Shown piece after piece: positions 58,805-64,000 of a DNA stretch of 64,000 bases (position 1 is its first letter; every line of letters starts with the position of its first letter). The position numbers were made by a program, and so were the translations under genes. A model generated the notes under the pieces. That model was not told the origin of the DNA and searched no databases. It was given only the letters and a program-made list of their open reading frames with translations. Source of the DNA: Sphingopyxis sp. PAMC25046 (GTDB taxonomy: Bacteria > Pseudomonadota > Alphaproteobacteria > Sphingomonadales > Sphingomonadaceae); assembly GCF_004795895.1 (NCBI RefSeq), contig NZ_CP039250.1, forward strand, positions 2,356,001 through 2,420,000. The letters run 5' to 3'.

Positions 58805-60049
58805 TTACCCTGCAGCTCCATTCAGGCGCTCGCAGCCCTGCGCCTTCGAAAGCGCGGCATTAAGGGCCGTATCGCGGCCATTGCGCCAGTCTTCAATCGT
58901 CTGCTCAACCTGAAGATCGGGCATTACGGCCGTTTCGCCGACCGCGCCGAACCGATAGCGGCGCTGCGCCGCCGACACGCGCAAGCCCGAATTTGGCAGG
59001 GTGAACCATCCATTCTCCTGATATCCGTTCGGCTTCGCCCCCGCCGGCAAGCCGACGACTGTCGCTTCGGTTTCCCGGCGCATATCGGTGACATTCGTCA
59101 TCGCGGCGGAAAATGTCATGGGCCCGGTCAGGACGAACAGGCAGCCTCCCCTATTCAACTGCGATCGCTTCCACGCGGGATAAACGATATTCTGCCGTCC
59201 GGCAGGCAGCGAGCCGCCGCCATTTTTTCGAAAATCGATCACCAACGCGCGTGCCTGGGCCTTGTCGATGGCGGCCCAGACACCCGGGCTATCTTCCTTC
59301 AGCGCGTGGTAACTCGCAAAATCGAGGTAGGCGACGTCGCCCAGCATGCTGAGTTTAAGCCCGCGTGCGCCCGCGTCTACGGTCGGCTGGCCGTCGCGGC
59401 CGATCGTCACAAAGGCGGGTTGTGCCGACGGGGCGTAGGGCTCCAGCCTCAAATGCACTCGCCTATCATCCGGCGCTTCTAAGGTGAAAGTCGCACCGGC
59501 CATACGGCGCACGATACCCATGGCGTGCAAGGGCTCGGCCTGCGTCAAAAGGCCGGCGACGACATGGCGTTCATGCCAGCGATTCTCATTGCGCGGCACC
59601 AAAGCCATCAATTTTTCGACGGCCTTATCGACAGCAACGCCATCGATCGCGACCAGCCTGTCTCCGAGCCTTGCGGCGTTTGCCGAAGTCGACCGTGTGA
59701 CAAGGAAATCGCCTTCGATAAACCGAACCTCGATCGGGTAGCGAGCATAGATATTGGAAACGGCGATGAAGGTGTGACCGTCCCCTATCGCGGCAGCGAT
59801 CCTATGCAGCGCAATAAGCATCACCTGGTTTTCGGCTTTGGCCGTACGCTTCGCTTCGTCGGCAAGCCGGAGAACCTCCGCCCGCGACACGAAATTCCAG
59901 GGATCGCGATGGTTTTTCTCGAGCCCCGCAACAAGCGCATCGACATCTTCGCGCCACTGCTCGGCGGTGAGTTCGGGGATAGCTTTCGCCCAACATGGCG
60001 TGCCCAACCCGAACATTATCGATGCCACCATCAAGAGCCTAGCGAACAT
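58805..60049 (-). CDS. Exported S41-like (C-terminal-processing) protease
   Basis: A 414-residue protein with signal peptide (1-21, ending GTPCWA). Residues 70-170 look like a PDZ-type domain (DRLVAIDGVAVDKAVEKLM). The S41 signature appears as VIDFRKNGGGSLP near 275 and the nucleophile-type Ser in TGPMTFSAAMT near 311 (S41 proteases have TFSAG/A). The usual lysine partner cannot be placed with certainty, so activity is uncertain. The codon use is somewhat less GC-extreme than its neighbours. ATG 60049. Confidence 0.78.
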   Translation of the reverse strand: MFARLLMVASIMFGLGTPCWAKAIPELTAEQWREDVDALVAGLEKNHRDPWNFVSRAEVLRLADEAKRTAKAENQVMLIALHRIAAAIGDGHTFIAVSNIYARYPIEVRFIEGDFLVTRSTSANAARLGDRLVAIDGVAVDKAVEKLMALVPRNENRWHERHVVAGLLTQAEPLHAMGIVRRMAGATFTLEAPDDRRVHLRLEPYAPSAQPAFVTIGRDGQPTVDAGARGLKLSMLGDVAYLDFASYHALKEDSPGVWAAIDKAQARALVIDFRKNGGGSLPAGRQNIVYPAWKRSQLNRGGCLFVLTGPMTFSAAMTNVTDMRRETEATVVGLPAGAKPNGYQENGWFTLPNSGLRVSAAQRRYRFGAVGETAVMPDLQVEQTIEDWRNGRDTALNAALSKAQGCERLNGAAG

Positions 60050-60099
60050 CAGATACCTCCAGCCAAGCCAATGTTTTTTGGAAGACCCGGCAAACCCGC

Positions 60100-60783
60100 C
60101 TACCCCTCGCTCTCGCTAATATCCTCGAGCATCTCCGCATCGAGCACGCGCACGCGCCCCTGTTCGAGCGAGATCACCCCCGATTCCTCCCAGCTCTTGA
60201 GCTGGCGGTTGATATGCTCGCGGCTCATGCCCGCGAAATTGCCCAGTTCGGTCTGGCTCAGCTCGACGCGCTGCGACGCGTCGATATCCTTGCGAATCAG
60301 CCGTTTCAGATAGCGTGCGAGGCGCGGGCCCGAGGCATAGGCGCGGTCGCTCTCGATCGTCTGGTCGGCGGTGCGCAGCCGTCGCGCGAGCTGCTGCATC
60401 AGCGACCAGGCGAATTCGGGATGGCTTGCGGCAAAATCCTTGAGCGCGTTGCGTCCGAGCTGCAGCGCGCTGCCCGCGCTGGTCGCGGTCACCGATGCGG
60501 TGCGCTCGCCGCCGTCGAGCAGCGCGATCTCGCCGAGAACCGCACCCGGCTCGGCATAGGCGAGCACGATTTCGCGGCCGCTTGAGGTCAGCATCGACAC
60601 CCGCGCCGTGCCTTCGGTCAGGATCAGCATCATGTCGCCCGGGTCGCCCTGGACGAGCAATTCCTTGCCCTTGACGAAATTGACCTGCACCGCGCGGCGC
60701 GCGATTTCGGCCCAATCGTCGATCGTCAGGCCGGAAAAGATACTGTCGGGGCCCTGCAATTCGGCGAGTTTCGCGTGATCCAT
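60100..60783 (-). CDS. Crp/Fnr family transcriptional regulator
   Basis: A 227-residue regulator. The cyclic-nucleotide-binding-type domain spans about 15-130 (ELLVQGDPGDMMLILTEGTARV, AVLGEIALLDGGERTASV), and a winged helix-turn-helix near 165-210 contains SQTELGNFAGMSREHINRQLKSWEE. It has no FNR iron-sulphur cysteines, so it is a Crp-like or orphan member; the ligand is unknown. ATG 60783 was chosen over a longer start because GGGGTGCAGGGG precedes it and because the rest overlaps pyrG. Confidence 0.9.
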   Translation of the reverse strand: MDHAKLAELQGPDSIFSGLTIDDWAEIARRAVQVNFVKGKELLVQGDPGDMMLILTEGTARVSMLTSSGREIVLAYAEPGAVLGEIALLDGGERTASVTATSAGSALQLGRNALKDFAASHPEFAWSLMQQLARRLRTADQTIESDRAYASGPRLARYLKRLIRKDIDASQRVELSQTELGNFAGMSREHINRQLKSWEESGVISLEQGRVRVLDAEMLEDISESEG

Positions 60784-60809
60784 CTGCCCCTGCACCCCTT
60801 TACGTCGTT

Positions 60810-62441
60810 CTAAACCAGCCGGCTCTGCTTCACCGCCGCTTCGATGAATCCCGCGAACAAGGGATGCGGATCGAACGGCTTCGACTTGAGTTCCGGGTGG
60901 AACTGCACCCCGATAAACCACGGATGGTCCGGGCGCTCAACGATTTCCGGCAGCATGCCATCGGGCGACATGCCCGAAAAGACCAGCCCGCCCTTTTCGA
61001 GTTGCTCGCGATAGGCGCCGTTGACCTCGTAACGATGGCGGTGGCGCTCGCTGATGTCGTTCGCGCCATAGACGCTCGCGACATGGCTGTTCGGCGACAG
61101 CTTCGCTTCATAGGCACCGAGGCGCATCGTGCCGCCCAGATCGGTGTCGGCGCCGCGTTTCTGCAGGCCTTCGTCGCTCATCCATTCGGTAATCATGCCG
61201 ACGACGGGCTCGCCCGTTGGCCCGAATTCGGTGCTCGACGCGTCGGCGATCCCGCTGGTGTTCCGCGCGCCCTCGATGCACGCCATTTGCATGCCGAGGC
61301 AGATGCCGAAGAAGGGCACCCCGCGTTCGCGCGCGAAACGCACGCTCGAAATCTTGCCCTCGGATCCGCGCTCGCCGAATCCGCCGGGCACGAGAATGCC
61401 GTGCATCGGCTCGAGATTGGCGGCGAGATCCTCGTCGCGCTCGAACATTTCGGCGTCGAGCCAGCGGATATTGACCTTGACCCGGTGCGCCATGCCGCCA
61501 TGGACCAGCGCTTCGTTCAGCGACTTATACGCGTCGGGCAGCGACACATATTTGCCGACAACGCCGATCGTGACCTCGCCTTCGGGATGCTGCTTGCGGT
61601 CCATGATGTCGTACCAGCGCGTCAGATCGGGCGCAGGCGCGTCGTGGATGCCGAACGCATGCAGCACTTCGGCGTCGAGTCCCTCGCCATGATATTGCAC
61701 GGGCACCGAATAGATGCTGTCGGCGTCGAGCGCCGGGATCACCGCTTCCTTGCGGACGTTGCAGAATTGCGCGATTTTTGCGCGCTCGGTCTCGGGCAGC
61801 GGCTTTTCGCAACGGCAGAGCAATATATCGGGCTGGACGCCGAGCGACGCCAGTTCGCGCACGCTATGCTGCGTCGGCTTGGTCTTCAGCTCGCCGGCGG
61901 CGGCGATATAGGGTACCAGCGTGACATGGACCGAGATCGCATTGTCGCGTCCGACCTCGTTCTTGAGCTGGCGGATCGCTTCGATGAAGGGCAGCGATTC
62001 GATGTCGCCGACCGTGCCGCCGATTTCGCACAGTACGAAATCGAGGTCGTCGGTCTCGGCGCGCGCGAATTCCTTGATCGCGTCGGTGACGTGCGGGACG
62101 ACCTGCACCGTCGCACCCAGATAGTCGCCCCGGCGTTCCTTGGCGATGATGCCCTGGTAAATGCGGCCCGAGGTGACATTGTCGCTCTGCCGCGCCGCAA
62201 CGCCCGTGAAACGCTCGTAATGGCCGAGGTCGAGGTCGGTCTCGGCCCCGTCGTCGGTCACATAGACCTCGCCGTGCTGATAGGGCGACATCGTGCCCGG
62301 ATCGACGTTGAGATAGGGATCGAATTTCCGGATACGGACGCGATAGCCACGCGCCTGCAACAAGGCTGCGAGGCTAGCCGCCATCAAACCTTTGCCAAGC
62401 GAGGAGACCACGCCGCCGGTGATAAAAATGAACCGCGCCAT
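60810..62441 (-). CDS. pyrG: CTP synthase
   Basis: Makes CTP from UTP, glutamine and ATP; 543 residues. It begins [15 protein letters not shown] (synthetase P-loop) and has the glutamine-amidotransferase nucleophile in [14 protein letters not shown] near 383 and [12 protein letters not shown] near 350, with the C-terminal catalytic His/Glu region in VQFHPELKS. It is downstream of secG by 107 bp, on the same strand, in the tpiA-secG-pyrG order. Confidence 0.97.
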   Translation of the reverse strand: MARFIFITGGVVSSLGKGLMAASLAALLQARGYRVRIRKFDPYLNVDPGTMSPYQHGEVYVTDDGAETDLDLGHYERFTGVAARQSDNVTSGRIYQGIIAKERRGDYLGATVQVVPHVTDAIKEFARAETDDLDFVLCEIGGTVGDIESLPFIEAIRQLKNEVGRDNAISVHVTLVPYIAAAGELKTKPTQHSVRELASLGVQPDILLCRCEKPLPETERAKIAQFCNVRKEAVIPALDADSIYSVPVQYHGEGLDAEVLHAFGIHDAPAPDLTRWYDIMDRKQHPEGEVTIGVVGKYVSLPDAYKSLNEALVHGGMAHRVKVNIRWLDAEMFERDEDLAANLEPMHGILVPGGFGERGSEGKISSVRFARERGVPFFGICLGMQMACIEGARNTSGIADASSTEFGPTGEPVVGMITEWMSDEGLQKRGADTDLGGTMRLGAYEAKLSPNSHVASVYGANDISERHRHRYEVNGAYREQLEKGGLVFSGMSPDGMLPEIVERPDHPWFIGVQFHPELKSKPFDPHPLFAGFIEAAVKQSRLV

Positions 62442-62548
62442 GGGAGGAAAGACTTACTCAACGGGAGGGGGACGGCGCAAGCCGTCGAATCGCTTGCCGC
62501 GGAAAATAATTCCGCCGTGCGGGTTTGGTCGGAGGCCGAAGCCGCCGG
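62442..62548 (-). other. Intergenic region secG-pyrG with two small stems
   Basis: GCGGAA/TTCCGC (62499-62504 with 62510-62515) and GACGGC-gcaa-GCCGTC (62471-62486) can form short hairpins after the secG stop. Neither is followed by a T-run. They may pause or stabilise the message between secG and pyrG. Confidence 0.35.
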
Positions 62549-62992
62549 TTATTTCTTGGCGGGGGGCGCCTGCGCGGGAGCCGGAGCGGCTTCCTGGCTT
62601 GCCGCCGCGGCGGCGGCAGCCGCCAGCGGATCGTCGCTCGCCGAGACGGGCGCCGCATTTGCGGGCGCTTGCTGTGCCGGGCCTGACAGCGACGAGGACG
62701 GGGCCGCACCGCTCGTCTGCGCCGATTTCGACAGCGAGGTGTCGATCGTCGAACCGCTGCGTCCGACCGAGGCCATCGCCGCGAGCAGAATCGAGAGGGC
62801 AACGAACGCCGTTGCGAGAACGGTCGTCGCGCGGGTCATGAAGTCCGCCGCGCCGCGCGCCGACAGCAGGCCGGCGGGGCTGCCGCCGACACCCAGACCG
62901 CCACCTTCCGACTTCTGCATAAGGATGACGCCGATCATCACCGCGGCGACAAGTGCCTGCAGAACGAGTATGAAGGTGAAAAGGCTGGACAT
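62549..62992 (-). CDS. secG: Preprotein translocase subunit SecG
   Basis: Small partner of SecYE in the inner membrane; 147 residues. Two membrane helices (about 3-25 and 51-71) flank GVILMQKSEGGGLG, the conserved loop. The C-terminal half is a long Ala/Ser/Pro-rich extension, longer than in E. coli SecG. ATG 62992 with GGGAAA upstream gives the usual N-terminus, MSSLFTFILVLQALVA. Confidence 0.92.
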   Translation of the reverse strand: MSSLFTFILVLQALVAAVMIGVILMQKSEGGGLGVGGSPAGLLSARGAADFMTRATTVLATAFVALSILLAAMASVGRSGSTIDTSLSKSAQTSGAAPSSSLSGPAQQAPANAAPVSASDDPLAAAAAAAASQEAAPAPAQAPPAKK

Positions 62993-63092
62993 CGTGATTT
63001 CCCGAACTCGCACGGCCTCACACGGACCGCGCCCGCGGCGCACATAGAGACGAAGCGGCTTGGCTTCAACCCATACGTCGCCTCGGAAACAA

Positions 63093-63174
63093 TCCGTCGC
63101 CCCCGCGAAGGCGGGGGCCGCTGGACAGGTAGCGCAAGGCCGATTGCGGCCCCCGCCTTCGCGGGGGCGACGGA
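63093..63174. repeat. REPIN-like palindrome, GC-rich variant
   Basis: Two perfect 29-bp arms (63093-63121 and 63146-63174, core CGTCGCCCCCGCGAAGGC) around a 24-base loop, between tpiA and secG. Each arm folds on itself (CCCCCGC-gaa-GGCGGGGG). The layout matches copies 1 and 2 but the core differs (GTCGCCCCCGCGAAGG in place of GTCATTCCCGCGAAAG), so it may be a second family or a diverged copy. Confidence 0.82.
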
Positions 63175-63179
63175 ATGGA

Positions 63180-63929
63180 TCAACCCACGGCCGCTCCCGC
63201 CGCCACGATCGGCACGAACTTCGCCGCCGTCAGGCTTGCCCCGCCGACCAACGCGCCGTCGACGTCGCCCGCGCCGAGCAATTCGGCGGCATTGTCGCCA
63301 TTGACCGATCCGCCATAGAGAATGCGCATTTCTTCTGCCGCTCCACCAAACCGCGCGGCCAGCGCCCCGCGGATCGCGCCGTGCATCGCGGCGACATCGG
63401 CGAGCGTCGGCACCAGCCCTGTTCCGATCGCCCAGATCGGCTCATAGGCGATGGCGAGGCGCGCCGGATCGAACGCATCGGGCACCGAACCGGCGATCTG
63501 AGCCAGGACATGCTCGATCGCCCCGCCCGATTCGCGCACCTTGCGCGGCTCACCGACGCAAAGGATCACCGCCAGTCCAGCGGCCAGCCCCGCTTCTGCC
63601 TTGGCGCGCACGTCGGCGTCGCTTTCGCCGAACCCTTCGCGCCGCTCGCTATGCCCGACGATCACCAACTGCGCGCCAATGTCGGCCAGCATCGGCGCCG
63701 CGACCGACCCCGTGAAGGCGCCCGAAGCCGCGCTGTGGCAATCCTGCCCGCCGACCGCCGCGCCCGGCGCTGCGGCGACCATCGGCCCGATCAGCGTAAA
63801 GGGCGGGCAGAGGGCGACGTCGACGCCGTCATGCTCCGCCGCCGCAGCGAAGATCGCCCGTGCCTCGGCAACGGCGTCCGACAATCCGTTCATCTTCCAG
63901 TTGCCGACCACATATTTGCGCCGCGCCAT
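63180..63929 (-). CDS. tpiA: Triose-phosphate isomerase
   Basis: Glycolytic/gluconeogenic isomerase in the cytoplasm; 249 residues. GNWKMNG at 9-15 carries the catalytic lysine (Lys12), VGHSERREG near 93 the histidine, and AYEPIWAIGTG near 165 the glutamate. YGGSVNGDNAAELLG closes the phosphate site. ATG 63929; the 71 bp left to the window edge show no feature I can name. Confidence 0.96.
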   Translation of the reverse strand: MARRKYVVGNWKMNGLSDAVAEARAIFAAAAEHDGVDVALCPPFTLIGPMVAAAPGAAVGGQDCHSAASGAFTGSVAAPMLADIGAQLVIVGHSERREGFGESDADVRAKAEAGLAAGLAVILCVGEPRKVRESGGAIEHVLAQIAGSVPDAFDPARLAIAYEPIWAIGTGLVPTLADVAAMHGAIRGALAARFGGAAEEMRILYGGSVNGDNAAELLGAGDVDGALVGGASLTAAKFVPIVAAGAAVG

Positions 63930-64000
63930 CTACTCGCCTCTCCGACTGTTCAAACCTTGGCATCGCCCCTAGCGGCGCGCGGGCGACATAGGCAAGGCGT

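Noticed and set aside
60864..63047. 727-codon open frame antisense to pyrG and secG
   Set aside because: It spans two conserved genes and their intergenic gap on the other strand; the composition is Arg/Asp/His-rich, as expected of a shadow.

Overview
The window is high-GC chromosomal DNA of a Gram-negative alphaproteobacterium, most likely a sphingomonad (Sphingopyxis/Sphingomonas type; this is inference). The reasons are: the lepB-rnc-era and tpiA-secG-pyrG gene orders, a C4-type 5-aminolevulinate synthase, a LolD with a single permease, a cytochrome b561-YceI fusion, GTG/TTG starts with 4-bp start/stop overlaps, and very long antisense ORFs typical of GC-rich codon use. No tRNA, rRNA, CRISPR array, insertion sequence, prophage or attachment site was seen. 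Nearly all of the window is tightly packed core or near-core genome.

Layout. 1-3028: propionyl-CoA carboxylase beta chain (cut by the window edge) divergent from its likely ScfR/RamB-type regulator, with TTTGCAAA repeats between them. 3057-6016: glutathione reductase and glucose-6-phosphate isomerase. 6141-8601: lepB-rnc-era, followed by a frameshifted small membrane-protein gene, a secreted lipase-like hydrolase, a large palindromic repeat and topA. 13029-15741: two secreted proteins, one unknown and one with a von Willebrand A domain behind a polyproline tract. 15854-21157: dprA/plsY, murI, hemA and a nitroreductase. 21233-24379: cytochrome b561-YceI fusion and the betaine-lipid pair btaA-btaB. 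25036-33175: threonine dehydratase, then a polyamine region (carboxyspermidine dehydrogenase and decarboxylase plus ornithine decarboxylase), interrupted by a hydrolase, a DUF486 protein and a cNMP-domain/thioredoxin-reductase-like fusion. 33203-36710: MFS transporter, CoA-transferase and two tandem MAPEG proteins. 36707-46486: rRNA/tRNA methyltransferase, NAD(P)HX repair enzyme, ilvD, formylglutamate amidohydrolase-like protein, ispE, a TPR protein and ETF-ubiquinone oxidoreductase. 46606-50813: a degenerate UDG-like protein, a lytic transglycosylase, moaB and a radical-SAM protein. 50810-58445: acyl-CoA ligase, dnaE, glutathione peroxidase and lolD/lolC. After a structured 359-bp gap come an S41-like protease, a Crp/Fnr regulator, pyrG, secG, a third palindromic repeat and tpiA.

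How the parts work together. Propionate or odd-chain and branched-chain catabolism (PccB, ScfR) links to beta-oxidation (acyl-CoA ligase, ETF-QO, CoA-transferase). The polyamine genes give ornithine to putrescine to carboxyspermidine to spermidine. BtaA/BtaB would replace phospholipids with the betaine lipid DGTS when phosphate is scarce. Envelope genes (lepB, secG, lolCD, slt, murI, plsY) form the other main theme.

The points most worth following up are the structured leader and overlapping small ORF of the ornithine decarboxylase gene, the ScfR operator region, the single-base frameshift after era, the three REPIN-like palindromes, the TrxR-like protein without its CxxC, the degenerate UDG-like protein, and the hairpin-rich intergenic region near 58.6 kb. 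Nothing here is clearly a new defence or mobile system.
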